NCBI RefSeq assembly: GCF_002764115.1
Contig: NZ_CP017941.1
Coordinates: 186,001-250,000 of the forward strand
Direction: 5' to 3'
DNA: 64,000 bases
From: Phyllobacterium zundukense
GTDB taxonomy: Bacteria > Pseudomonadota > Alphaproteobacteria > Rhizobiales > Rhizobiaceae
Below are positions 35,804 through 44,680 of this stretch, one piece after another (within the stretch, counting starts at the first letter, position 1; each line of letters starts with the position of its first letter). The position numbers and the translations under genes were made by a program. Under the pieces are notes generated by a model. That model saw only the letters and a program-made list of their open reading frames with translations, was not told the DNA's origin and did not search any database.

Positions 35804-36879
35804 TGGCGCATATCGAACTCAAGGGTATCACCAAGACCTTCGGCAACCACACGGCGCTGAAAAACATGAACATCGACATCGCCGACGGCGAGTTCTTCGT
35901 ATTGCTCGGCCAAACCGGAGCCGGCAAGACAACGACGCTGCGCCTGATTGCCGGTCTCGAGAAGCCGACGGCAGGGCAGATCTTCATCGACGGGCAGGAC
36001 GTCGCCGACTGGGGTGCCGCCGAGCGCGACGTGGCCCTGGTGCTCCAGCAATATTCGCTCTATCCGCGCTATACGGTGCGGGAGAACTTGGAATTTCCAC
36101 TGAAATCCCGCATCCGCCGCGTCGAACCCGCGGAGATCAAGGAACGCGTCGACCGGGTTGCTAAAACCCTGCGCATCGAGCACCTGCTCGACCGCAAAAC
36201 TGACCGGCTGTCGGGCGGCGAGATGCAGCGCGTCTCAATCGGCCGGGCGATCGTGCGCAAGCCGCGCGTCTTTCTGATGGACGAACCGCTTTCGGCGCTC
36301 GACGCAAAACTGCGCGAGGCGCTGCGCACCGAGCTGAAAAACCTGCAGATGAACCTAGGCGCAACCTTCCTGTTCGTCACACACGACCAGATCGAGGCCA
36401 TGTCGATGGGCGACAAGATCGGCGTGCTAAACAACGGCCATCTCGTGCAGACGGGCACGCCGCATGAAATCTACAACAACCCGGTCAACACCTTCGTCGC
36501 CCGCGCCGTCGGCTCGCCGCCGATGAATTTGATCGACGGAAAGCTCGCCGGCGGCGAGGCAGTATCGAACGATGGCTACCGCCTGCCCTTCGGCAGCGGT
36601 CACGGCATCGCCACGGATGGACGTTCGCTGACCTTCGGCATCCGCCCCGAAGACCTGCAACTCGAAAGCGGCGGTCCCGGTGAGGCGACGGTGCACGACG
36701 TCGAGAACCACGGCGTCGCCAAGATCGTCACGCTGCGCACCGGCGAGAAGTTCATCCACGCGACCGTGCCGGCGCAGACGGTGCTTCGGATCGAGGATAC
36801 GGTTCGCTTTTCGTGGAATCCGGAGAAAGTCGTGCTGTTCGACAGCGGAAGCGGCGTCAGCCTGCGGCACGCGGGCTAA
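35803..36879 (+). CDS. CUT1 ABC ATPase, second copy (UgpC/MsmK-like)
   Basis: The 358-aa protein has Walker A GQTGAGKTTT (about 37-46), signature LSGGEMQR, Walker B VFLMDEPLSALDAKLR, VTHDQ and a C-terminal TOBE-like domain. It resembles the first copy throughout but with different Q-loop surroundings (VLQQYSLYPRYTV). It ends the rightward operon; a hairpin follows. Confidence 0.92.
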   Translation: MAHIELKGITKTFGNHTALKNMNIDIADGEFFVLLGQTGAGKTTTLRLIAGLEKPTAGQIFIDGQDVADWGAAERDVALVLQQYSLYPRYTVRENLEFPLKSRIRRVEPAEIKERVDRVAKTLRIEHLLDRKTDRLSGGEMQRVSIGRAIVRKPRVFLMDEPLSALDAKLREALRTELKNLQMNLGATFLFVTHDQIEAMSMGDKIGVLNNGHLVQTGTPHEIYNNPVNTFVARAVGSPPMNLIDGKLAGGEAVSNDGYRLPFGSGHGIATDGRSLTFGIRPEDLQLESGGPGEATVHDVENHGVAKIVTLRTGEKFIHATVPAQTVLRIEDTVRFSWNPEKVVLFDSGSGVSLRHAG

Positions 36880-36903
36880 CCTGATAGGTCCGAAAGATGC
36901 CAG

Positions 36904-36928
36904 CGGCCCCGTGACACCGCAGGGGCCG
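36904..36928. terminator. Terminator between convergent operons
   Basis: CGGCCCC (36904-36910) pairs with GGGGCCG (36922-36928), followed by TTTGCGTTT. It separates the importer operon from the convergent dehydrogenase operon. Confidence 0.6.
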
Positions 36929-36962
36929 TTTGCGTTTCGGATTGTCGCGAAGGGGCTCCAAG

Positions 36963-37937
36963 CTATGGCGGAAAGCGCCGGCGATAGTGTTCGACCACTT
37001 GGGGATTGCGCAGATTGACGGGCAGTTCGCCCTTCATGACGCGCAGGGCTTCGCTTGCCGCGCCCGTTCCCATGCGCATCATGCTCTCATCCGTAAGACC
37101 GGCGAGATGCGGAGTGACGATGACATTGTCGAAGCCGAAATAGGGATGGTCGAGCGGAAGGGGCTGGGTTGCGAAGACGTCGAGCGCGGCTCCGCCGATG
37201 CGCCCATCGCGCAGCGCCTCGATCAGCGCCGCGTCATCGATCACCGGGCCGCGCGAGACGTTGACCAGAATGGTATCGCGCTTCATCCGGCCAATGCGCC
37301 CGGCATTGAGCAACCCGGTCGTCTCCGGCGTCAGCGGGCAGCAGAGCACGACGATGTCGGCCGTCGCGACGAGTTCGTCGACCGGCAGGAAGCGCGCACC
37401 ATCCGGCACGCTTTCCGGCGACCGGCTCGTGGCGACCACCTCCAGGCCAAAACCGAACTTCGCGATCCGGAAGATCGCCTTGCCGACATTGCCCATGCCG
37501 ACGATGCCGATGGTGCGGCCGCCGAGGTCCACAGCCGCGTCCGACTGGCCGCGGCCCGCCGCCCAGCCCTTCTGCCGCAATTCCCTGTCCATCAGGCGGA
37601 AGCGCCGAAGCAGGGCCAGCGTCACGAGGAAGACGTGCTCGGCGACCGTCGGCGCATTGACGGCCGGCACGTTGGCGACAAGCACGCCGGCGCGGGTCGC
37701 CGCATCCATCGGCACCATGTCAAGCCCGGCGCCGTGGCGGATCGCAGCGCGAAGCGCCGGCGCATCCTCGAAGAAGGCCGGCGGGATAGGCGCGCGCACG
37801 ACGACGATGCTCGCGCCCCGCCCTTCTCGCAGCAACGTTTCGGGATCGGGGGCGGAGGCGACTCTCAGATCGCCCGCGGCCTTAAGCATGGCCTCGGCCG
37901 CGGGATGCAGGGGATGTGTGGAAAAGATGAAGCTCAT
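36963..37937 (-). CDS. D-2-hydroxyacid dehydrogenase family protein
   Basis: The 324-aa protein starts at ATG 37937 (GGAGGG upstream; overlaps the GntR stop by four bases). It has the NAD motif IGIVGMGNVGKAIF (GxGxxG), the catalytic Arg in LVNVSRG and His in TPHLAGLTDE. The usual catalytic Glu of the xxEP loop is Gln here (ALDVFATQPLP), a variant seen in part of the family. It likely oxidises or reduces a 2-hydroxy/2-keto acid from the imported sugar acid. Confidence 0.85.
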   Translation of the reverse strand: MSFIFSTHPLHPAAEAMLKAAGDLRVASAPDPETLLREGRGASIVVVRAPIPPAFFEDAPALRAAIRHGAGLDMVPMDAATRAGVLVANVPAVNAPTVAEHVFLVTLALLRRFRLMDRELRQKGWAAGRGQSDAAVDLGGRTIGIVGMGNVGKAIFRIAKFGFGLEVVATSRSPESVPDGARFLPVDELVATADIVVLCCPLTPETTGLLNAGRIGRMKRDTILVNVSRGPVIDDAALIEALRDGRIGGAALDVFATQPLPLDHPYFGFDNVIVTPHLAGLTDESMMRMGTGAASEALRVMKGELPVNLRNPQVVEHYRRRFPP

Positions 37938-38653
37938 CGGCCCTCCCCGCCGGTTACGCCGGCGGCCGTCGCAGGCCCGCCGAGGAGATCCTTCCAATAG
38001 CTTTCCGCACCTTGGAGATGCGCGTTCATCAGCGCCTGGGCGAGATTGCCGTCGCGGGCAAGCAACGCCTCATAGATGCGGATATGTTCCTCATGCGAAC
38101 GCCGGCTGCGGGCGGCGTCGCTAAAATAGATCGGCAGGCGCTGCTCGCCCATCATGTAATAGACGCTGCACACGCGATAGAAGACGCTATTCTTGGTGGC
38201 CCGGACGATCTCCAGATGGAAATCCCGGTCCTCGCGCGCCAGCCCCTCGCCCGCGGCAAGCTTCGCCTCGGACGCGGCGAGGATATCGCGCAGGCGCTGG
38301 TAATTCTCTTCGGTCGCCCGTATGCAGGCGAGTTCCGCGGCCTTGATCTCATGGATCTTGCGAAGCTCCACGGTCTCATAGATCAGGATCGGATCAAGCG
38401 GCACGCCGGCGCGGGCAAAAAGTGCCATGGCCTCTACGCTCGCCTCCGTGGTTGTCAGGTAGATGCCAGACTTGGCGCGGCGCTCGACGATACGCATCGC
38501 CTCCAGGACGGCCAGCGCCTCGCGGATCTGGCCGCGGCTGACGCCGAAATGCTCCGCAAGCTCCCGCTCCGAAGGCGTGCGGCCGTTGCCGCTCGAATTC
38601 GAGAAAAGATATGCCGCGAGATCGGAGAGGAGGGAGTTTTCTTTCATCGTCAC
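37934..38653 (-). CDS. GntR-family regulator, FCD subfamily
   Basis: The protein has up to 239 residues; GTG 38653 overlaps the upstream stop (GTGA), while ATG 38647 gives two residues less. The winged helix is TPSERELAEHFGVSRGQIREALAVLE. The FCD domain has DRDFHLEIV, EEHIRIYEAL and MNAHLQGAE. It is encoded inside the operon with the mandelate-racemase-family enzyme and hydroxyacid dehydrogenase. FadR-like TGGTNNNRCCA sites before the importer and TIM-barrel genes suggest it governs the whole 31-42 kb block. Confidence 0.88.
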   Translation of the reverse strand: MTMKENSLLSDLAAYLFSNSSGNGRTPSERELAEHFGVSRGQIREALAVLEAMRIVERRAKSGIYLTTTEASVEAMALFARAGVPLDPILIYETVELRKIHEIKAAELACIRATEENYQRLRDILAASEAKLAAGEGLAREDRDFHLEIVRATKNSVFYRVCSVYYMMGEQRLPIYFSDAARSRRSHEEHIRIYEALLARDGNLAQALMNAHLQGAESYWKDLLGGPATAAGVTGGEGR

Positions 38654-39819
38654 TGTCTTTGCGCGTGAGCCTCCAGGACCCGCTGATTGATCGTGAAGCC
38701 CAGGCCGGGTCTATCAGGAATCTCTATCATACCGTCCTTCACCGACACAGTGTCCTCGACAAGATCATGGATCATCGGATTCGCGCCGAGCGAATATTCG
38801 ATGACGAAGCTTGCCGGGGAAGCCGCGCACAGGTGCAGGCCCGAGAAGAAACAGGGCGCACCGGCCCACAAATGCGGTGCGAAACGGAGATTGAAGGCGC
38901 TGGCGAGCGAACTGATGCGCATCGCCTCCGTTATGCCGCCGCAGAAGGCCGGATCGGGCTGGAATATATCGGCGGCCCGCAGCATAGCAAGATCGCGGAA
39001 GGCAAAACGTGTCGCCTCGTTCTCGCCCGCGGCGATCGGCACGTTACCTGCCGCGCGCACCTCCGCCATGCCCGGCTTGTCGTCGGCGATCACCGGTTCC
39101 TCGAACCAGGCGAGGTCGCAATCCTCCACCATCTGGATAAAGCGCTTCGCCTCGGCGACCGTATAGGTGCCGTGCGCATCGACCATCAGGTCGACGTCGG
39201 GGCCGATCGCCTCGCGGGCCGCCCGCACGCGCGACGCCGAGACATGCGGCGCACGGTCCATCGCGCCGACGCGCATCTTGACCGACTTGAAACCGCCGGC
39301 CGCGATATAGGACTGGAGCTGCTCGCCGATCCGGTCCGCACTTTCCCACCCACCCGAGGCATAGGCGGGCAACCTGTCCGCCTTGCGGCCACCCAGCAGC
39401 TTCCAGACGGGCACGCCGAGCGACTTGCCGAGAATGTCCCACAGCGCCATGTCGACCGCGCTGATCGCCGCGACAGATAGGCCGCGCCGCGCGATCTCCG
39501 GCATGGCGTGACCCGAAATCGCCGCCATCTCGTGGCGTACGCCGTTGTAAAGCATCTCCCATATGGCGGAGATGTCGGCGGGGTCACGGCCGATGAGCTT
39601 CGGCCCCACCTCGTGGTTCAACATGTACACCAGTGTGCCATAGGTGCCTGCACTGCCGGCGGCATTCTTGCCCTCTCCCCAGCCGACAATGCCGTCGTTC
39701 GTCTCGATACGCAGGATCGCAGCGTCGAAGGTCGTCAGCCGGCCGAAGTCGCTGCGGTGTTGGCGGGTCGCCTCGATGGGAATCTTCACCCACCAGGCTT
39801 CTACGGTCTTGATACGCAT
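38650..39819 (-). CDS. Mandelate racemase/muconate lactonizing enzyme family protein
   Basis: The 389-aa protein has the enolase-superfamily barrel: SVKMRVG (Lys on strand 2), metal ligands in MVDAHG (Asp), AWFEEPV (Glu) and AAGENEA (Glu), and APHLWAG (His on strand 7). This His-bearing set fits the mandelate racemase subgroup, which includes sugar-acid dehydratases. It may dehydrate or epimerise the imported sugar acid. It is first in an operon with the regulator and hydroxyacid dehydrogenase. Confidence 0.88.
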   Translation of the reverse strand: MRIKTVEAWWVKIPIEATRQHRSDFGRLTTFDAAILRIETNDGIVGWGEGKNAAGSAGTYGTLVYMLNHEVGPKLIGRDPADISAIWEMLYNGVRHEMAAISGHAMPEIARRGLSVAAISAVDMALWDILGKSLGVPVWKLLGGRKADRLPAYASGGWESADRIGEQLQSYIAAGGFKSVKMRVGAMDRAPHVSASRVRAAREAIGPDVDLMVDAHGTYTVAEAKRFIQMVEDCDLAWFEEPVIADDKPGMAEVRAAGNVPIAAGENEATRFAFRDLAMLRAADIFQPDPAFCGGITEAMRISSLASAFNLRFAPHLWAGAPCFFSGLHLCAASPASFVIEYSLGANPMIHDLVEDTVSVKDGMIEIPDRPGLGFTINQRVLEAHAQRQ

Positions 39820-39877
39820 GTGTCGGATCCCCCGCCCTCACGACCCGCAGGCCGCAGGGCATATGCCTTTCCGTTCG

Positions 39878-40764
39878 TTATTTGATCAGCGGCAGGATCG
39901 TCTCGGCGGTGATCCGCATCTGATCGTCGTAGAACTTCTCGGTGAGAAGGCTCGAGCCGTGATCCTGAATGAACTTCAGCTGCTCCGGCGGGATATCGAC
40001 GGGGTTGCGCTCCACCATGTCCGGGTATTTGACGGCCGGCGTGCGATCGACGGGTGCGACAAACTCGTTCGTCACCGCGCCGTCGTAACCGATCTCCTTC
40101 AGCGTGCCGATGATCTTCGGCCAGTCGAGTTGGCCGAGGCGGCGGCGAAGCGATTGTTGTCGGCAACGTGGAAATCGAACAGGCGCTTTCCGGCAAGCCG
40201 GATCGCCTCATACATGTCTTCCTCTTCGATGTTCAGGTGGAAGGCATCGAGGCAGACGCCGCAGTCGGGGCTGACGGCATCGGCGAGCGCCAGCGCCTGC
40301 GCGGCGCGGTTAAAAAAATAGGTTTCGAAACGGTTGAGCGGCTCGACGGCAATGCGCACGCCCTTCCTCTGGCCATGGGCAAAACACTCTTTGGTGGCCT
40401 CCACCACCCACGTCCACTCTTCCTCCTCGGTCCCATCCGGAACGACCTTGCCGACGGTCGCCGGCACAAGGGTGACGATCTCGCCCTCGAGTTCGCTGAC
40501 CATGGTGATGACGCTCTTGACGTAGTCTACTGACCTAGCGCGCTGGCCGTCGTCCCTGGCGGCAAGGTTGCGTTCGCCGAGCGTCAGCGTGACGGCCCCC
40601 CAGCAGCGGATGCCGTGCTCCTTGAGCAGCGCGCGCGTTTCCTTCACATCGTACTGTGTCGGCTCGCCCGATATCTCGATGCTCTCGTAGCCATATTTCT
40701 TCATGCGCTTCAGCGTGACGGCGAGCGGCTCCGCCCGCATCCAGTTGTGTGTTGAAAGATGCAT
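39878..40764 (-). pseudogene. TIM-barrel sugar isomerase/epimerase, broken by one frameshift
   Basis: From ATG 40764 (GGGAGGAC upstream) the frame gives xylose-isomerase-like motifs: AVEPLNRFET (Glu), CLDAFHLNIEEEDM (Asp, His) and FDFHVADNNRFA. Near 40140 one base is missing; the homology then continues in the next frame as GQLDWPKIIGTLKEIGYDG and TNEFVAP to the stop at 39878. The total length, 887 bases, is one short of a whole codon count. All other residues look intact, so it is either a very young pseudogene or a sequence error. The intact form would be a tagatose/psicose-3-epimerase-like enzyme. Confidence 0.8.
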
Positions 40765-40849
40765 GAGGTCCTCCCAGACTGTTGCGGCTCGCTCGACCGC
40801 CGAGGGCGGCAAACGGACACCTTCTCGTCGGCCAGCCCCGCCATTTCGG

Positions 40850-40865
40850 TAATCTGGTTTGGCCA
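40850..40865. promoter_or_regulatory. FadR-like operator candidate 3
   Basis: On the minus strand the site reads TGGCCAAACCAGATTA; the core TGGTTTGGCCA lies at 40855-40865. It is about 86 bases upstream of the leftward TIM-barrel gene and shares CCAGATTA with the sites at 31004 and 41031. Confidence 0.5.
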
Positions 40866-41030
40866 ATTATCGATGATTGAGAGATCTAGCGCAATTTCTC
40901 ACCCTCTGCAAGGCGGAACGAGAAATGGAGATATATCTTATTATACCGGTGTTTAATGTTGTAATTTGCATTTTACGCCAAACCTGCAGACTAGCGATGC
41001 GGAGAATTGGCTTGACCGGATTTTCAATTT

Positions 41031-41046
41031 TGGTATTACCAGATTA
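41031..41046. promoter_or_regulatory. FadR-like operator candidate 4
   Basis: TGGTATTACCAGATTA matches the site at 31004-31019 in all but one base. It is 60 bases upstream of the rightward TIM-barrel gene, a normal position for repression. Confidence 0.55.
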
Positions 41047-41105
41047 CGTAAAGTGACAGGTATGGAAACACTGCGCGGGGGCCGAAGGGGCCAGAGGGAG
41101 GGGGC

Positions 41106-41957
41106 ATGAAGATCGGCATGTGCATGTTCCTCTGGACGACGAGTGTCGGCCGGAAGCACGAAGGACTGTTGCGCGACATCAAGGACACAGGGTTTGATGG
41201 CGTCGAGATTCCAATCTTTTCGGGCACGCCCGACGACTACTGTCGGCTGGGAACCCTCCTCGACCGGATCGGCCTGGAACGGACCGCCGTTTCCGCCATG
41301 GGCGACCCCTCGATGAACCTGATCGCCCCTGACGCCACGACCCGCAGACGCGGCATCGACTACATGAAATGGGCAATCGATTGCAGCGATGCGCTCGGCG
41401 CCACGATTCTGAGCGGGCCGCTGCACTCGACGCTCGGCAAATTTTCCGGAAGCGGGCCGAGCGCGGCGGAACTCAAGCGCTCGGTCTCCTCGCAACGCGC
41501 GATCGGCGATCATGCAGCAAAGCACGGCGTCACGATCGGGCTTGAGGCGCTGAACCGATTCGAATGCTACCTGTTCAACACGATGGACGCCCTTGCGGCC
41601 CATGTCGACGCGGTCGGGCATCCGAATATCCGCGCCATGTACGACACTTTCCACAGCAATATCGAAGAGACCGATCCCATCGGCGCCTTCACGCGAAACA
41701 GTAACCGCATCGTCCATGTCCACATTTCGGAGAATGACCGCGGCGTACCGGGGCGCGGCAACATTCCCTGGGCGGAGACGTTCAGGGCGCTACGCGCGAG
41801 CGGCTACGACGGCTGGCTGACAATCGAGGCCTTCGGCCGGGCGCTCAAGGACCTTGCCGCCGCGACAAAGGTCTGGCGCGACTTTTCCGAGACACCGGAA
41901 TCGGTCTATCGCGAAGGCCACCGCCATATCCGCGATGGATGGCACGCGGCGGCATGA
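41106..41957 (+). CDS. TIM-barrel sugar isomerase/epimerase (xylose isomerase-like)
   Basis: The 283-aa protein (ATG 41106, AGGGAGGGGG upstream) has the metal ligands of the tagatose-3-epimerase fold: GLEALNRFE (Glu), YDTFHSNIEE (Asp, His), VHVHISENDRG (His) and LTIEAFG (Glu). It is a paralogue of the frameshifted gene at 39878. It probably interconverts keto-sugars or sugar-acid intermediates in the 31-42 kb pathway. Confidence 0.88.
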   Translation: MKIGMCMFLWTTSVGRKHEGLLRDIKDTGFDGVEIPIFSGTPDDYCRLGTLLDRIGLERTAVSAMGDPSMNLIAPDATTRRRGIDYMKWAIDCSDALGATILSGPLHSTLGKFSGSGPSAAELKRSVSSQRAIGDHAAKHGVTIGLEALNRFECYLFNTMDALAAHVDAVGHPNIRAMYDTFHSNIEETDPIGAFTRNSNRIVHVHISENDRGVPGRGNIPWAETFRALRASGYDGWLTIEAFGRALKDLAAATKVWRDFSETPESVYREGHRHIRDGWHAAA

Positions 41958-42262
41958 ACGCCAATCGATTAGTCTGAATTGCGATCGGGGCAGGGCTGCA
42001 CGGCCGCGTCACTCCACTCTCTCGGGTTGACGCTCGGAAGCGAAGGACCACATTTCGAGCCAAGCGGATGACGGTGGGCCATGCACGCCGAAACAGGAGG
42101 TCTCATTCACGGGAGGTATAGATGACGGCTCCATTAGGCTCTTTCCGGGCCTGTTCGGCTTCTGAAATTGGGCGGCGCTGAAGACATTGGTCCATTTGCC
42201 GACCCTACCTCCACCTGGCGACAGTCCGGGCGCGCCGGAATATCGCCGGCCAGGGCCGCCGT
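41958..42262. other. Gap with no supported gene
   Basis: It contains no recognisable frame or repeat. It marks the change from the catabolic block to the second scar zone. Confidence 0.3.
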
Positions 42263-42955
42263 TCATGTATGCGCCATCAGCGACACAATAGCCTCCCGGA
42301 TCCAGCGTTGGCCGCCGTGTCCGTGACAACGCTCGTGCCACACCATTCCCACTGCGAAACCTTCGACGGGAAATGGGCAGTCTATTACCATGAGCTTGTC
42401 GGCACGGTCGCGTACGAGACGTTCTGGAACAAGGGCAACGAAGTCCGAGTAAGACACGATCTCAGGAACGAACAAGAATGAGGCTGCAGATAACACCGCA
42501 TTGCGTCTGTGTCCGAGGTCAGCCAAAGCGCTGTCCACTGGCGTCACAAAACCACCGCCGTCCAAGGAAACAATTACCTGGTCCCATCTCAGCAAACTCC
42601 TCGACCGTGATTCCCTCTCGTAGTCTCGGATGCTTCCGTCGGCCAATGAGCACATAGCGCTCGTTAAACAGGTGTCGAGTACGAAGACTCGGCGAAGCGG
42701 CCTGCGGCGTCATGAGCGCCAGATCCACATCACCCCGCGCCATCTGCGCGTCCAACTGCGGCACGTCGAGATTGCGCAGCGCGACACGAACTCCGGGTGC
42801 CCGCATCCTGAGTTCCACGACGAGCGGCTTGACCACCACCGCCTGCAGATAATCTGTACAGGCGATAGAGACGGTTAGCTTGGCTTCAGCCGGGTCGAAG
42901 TTCCTATGGGAAACAACCGTGGCTCGAACTTGGTCAAGGGCCGCCGGGGCGCACG
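42263..42955 (-). pseudogene. LysR-family regulator pseudogene (NodD-like effector domain)
   Basis: The minus strand encodes a LysR effector domain: LTVSIACTDYLQAVVVKPLV, ARGDVDLALMTPQAA and LFNERYVLIGRRKHPRLREG. A one-base insertion in a G run near 42590 shifts the frame; it continues with QVIVSLDGGGFVTPVD and IVSYSDFVALVPERL. The helix-turn-helix is missing, replaced by an ISKra4-like transposase fragment on the other strand. The gene is dead. Confidence 0.78.
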
Positions 42956-43275
42956 ACGCCAGAGCTCGACAATGTTCTCGCCGAACTGGGCGCGCGGCAT
43001 TCATTCCGCGAGGCAGCGCGAATTCTCAACCTGTTCCTGCCCACAAGCGGGATGAGCAACCATACCGCGGTCCGATCACGTCTTGGCAAAGTGGCTGATC
43101 AGATCGAGGTTCGTGACCACAAGGCGCCATACCGAATGAGCCGCGCCACGAAAGGCCCGGTTTCGGTGTTCATTGACGGCACATATGTCCGAGCGGTTCC
43201 GGGGTTCCAGACGCGTCATTTCGAGGTCGTCATGGGGCGCCTCGAGGCGTCCGGTCGCCGCCCCTCGCAGCTCGT
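42930..43275 (+). mobile_element. Transposase fragment, ISKra4-like
   Basis: The plus frame reads TPELDNVLAELGARHSFREAARILNLF, HTAVRSRLGKVADQIE and GPVSVFIDGTYVRAVPGFQTRHFEVVMGR. The region VSVFIDGTYVR with the first catalytic-type Asp is typical of ISKra4-family transposases. Both ends are missing, and it directly truncates the LysR gene, which suggests that it caused the disruption. The family name is my best match from memory. Confidence 0.55.
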
Positions 43276-43312
43276 GGGCAAGTGGCGGAAAAACGCGCAG
43301 TTTGCCACACTC

Positions 43313-43951
43313 TCAAGCCCCCTCGGAATCCGCTTCCCACTCGTCCACCAATTCGTTGATCCGGTAGCGCTGGTAGAGATAGAACAGGACAAGCGGCATC
43401 GCCGCGCCGATCGCGCCGGCAAGCAGCGCCACGACAATGCCGGCGCCGAGCGTGTAGTGCGTCAGAAGCGTCACGCCCGCGCCGGCAACGATGGCGTTGA
43501 TGAAGGCGATCATGCTGGCGCCCGTCGTCAGATAGCCGATGATGGCGCCGGCCCACAACGACGGTTCGCGGTCGCCGTCGGGCCAGCGGCCGCGCTTGGC
43601 GGAAAAATACACTTCGGCGTCGGGATGAAGCGTGCGGTAATAGGCGCGGATGCGGGCGATGCCTATATGCGCCTGCTGGTTTTCGGCGGCGATGTCGACC
43701 ATGCGCTGGATGGTGAACACGCCGAGCAGGAAGACCGCCGGCAGCACGGTGCCGACGAACGGCATGAAGGCCTGCGGCGCGTCCATGGCGAACCCCATCG
43801 CCACCAGCGCGGAGGACAGCGCAAACACATAGACCGAGGCGCGCGAGGCCAATTCGGCGTTGGTGACGCTGATCGCGGTCTGGAGGACAAAATGCTCGGT
43901 CGTCATCGCCGACAGCAAGGCCGACCGGCGCGCATCATCGTCTTTCTGCAT
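43313..43951 (-). CDS. Membrane protein of unknown function
   Basis: The 212-aa protein starts best at ATG 43951 (GGAGCAC upstream). Hydrophobic segments lie at about 35-55, 60-85, 135-160 and 160-190, giving about four membrane spans, with a soluble, charged loop (IGIARIRAYYRTLHPDAEVYFSAKRGRW) between. I do not recognise a named family. The coding bias is good and it is not obviously broken. It sits alone between IS debris and a repeat-rich gap. Confidence 0.65.
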   Translation of the reverse strand: MQKDDDARRSALLSAMTTEHFVLQTAISVTNAELASRASVYVFALSSALVAMGFAMDAPQAFMPFVGTVLPAVFLLGVFTIQRMVDIAAENQQAHIGIARIRAYYRTLHPDAEVYFSAKRGRWPDGDREPSLWAGAIIGYLTTGASMIAFINAIVAGAGVTLLTHYTLGAGIVVALLAGAIGAAMPLVLFYLYQRYRINELVDEWEADSEGA

Positions 43952-44044
43952 TCGGGTGCTCCGCTGTCTTATCTCCGCCTTTGCGGGGAGAATGGATGTC
44001 GCTTTGACTCTAAATCTGAGACACGATGCGCTGGACGTCATTTC

Positions 44045-44445
44045 TTGCCTTTAATTGTGAGATTTCGTCGTCGTCGGCTCGGTGTCCCTCAATCCTAAAG
44101 GACCTGACCTTTGCGCTAGTCGCCACGCAATGTGGTCGACTAGTGCAATCAAGCGGGGCTCCTTCTGATAGGCGCGCAGCAAGGCGCCCCGGCGAAGTCG
44201 TCGACGTCGGCGCTGAACAGTGCCGCTTTGACCAGCGGACGCTTCTGGACCGCGCGGCTTCAGCGCCGGCTGCACCCGCCTGGTCCCCTTCCCTATCCAT
44301 CCCAACCCGTCAAATGCCTTTGTGAAGGCTGTCTCACATTTACCGGCAAGAATCTCGATTTTAAAGGCAAAATATCATGTTTAATGGCAAAACATCGCCA
44401 TTGATTTTGTTGAGTTGCTCATCTCGCCTTTAAGGGCAAAGCGAC
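44045..44445. repeat. Cluster of TTTAAAGGCAAA-type repeats
   Basis: Related copies occur at 44359-44371 (TTTTAAAGGCAAA), 44380-44392 (TTTAATGGCAAAA), 44429-44440 (TTTAAGGGCAAA) and, inverted, at 44045-44053 (TTGCCTTTAA). ATCTCG precedes two of them. They flank a small open frame on the minus strand and may be operators for it. Confidence 0.5.
44051..44305 (-). CDS. Small hypothetical protein or relic
   Basis: An 84-codon frame runs from ATG 44305; its C-terminal half (LLRAYQKEPRLIALVDHIAWRLAQRSG) looks protein-like, while the first half is Arg-rich and may be out of frame. TTTAAAGGCAAA-like repeats lie upstream and overlap its end. It could be the degraded end of a larger gene. No family is recognised. 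Confidence 0.3.
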   Translation of the reverse strand: MGWIGKGTRRVQPALKPRGPEASAGQSGTVQRRRRRLRRGALLRAYQKEPRLIALVDHIAWRLAQRSGPLGLRDTEPTTTKSHN

Positions 44446-44680
44446 AAAGGGATATTGCCCAATCGGTCAGATAGGCAGAGTATCTATTTCGGCACGGAAA
44501 CGCGATACCCAATTCTGGCTTTCCAAATTGCTCATCTTTGTCGTTTTAGGCTCAATGGATGCGGCGATGGCCGGGTCGAGACCCTGCTGTGGTAAATGAG
44601 AGAGCCATGGTTGATCCCGAAGTATTTCCGCCTTAGCGACTGTGCCGAAGCTCTGCCAAGGCTTGAGGTTCTCCCGACTG

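Noticed and set aside
36963..37937. Loss of activity of the hydroxyacid dehydrogenase because of Gln in place of the catalytic Glu
   Set aside because: QPLP variants occur in part of the family, as far as I recall, so inactivity cannot be claimed.
26341..42000. Known D-apiose/apionate pathway
   Set aside because: The characteristic RuBisCO-like, transcarboxylase and kinase genes of those pathways are absent.
44051..44305. AbiE-type toxin-antitoxin component
   Set aside because: The repeat pattern raised the idea, but the frame has no nucleotidyltransferase or AbiEi motif.
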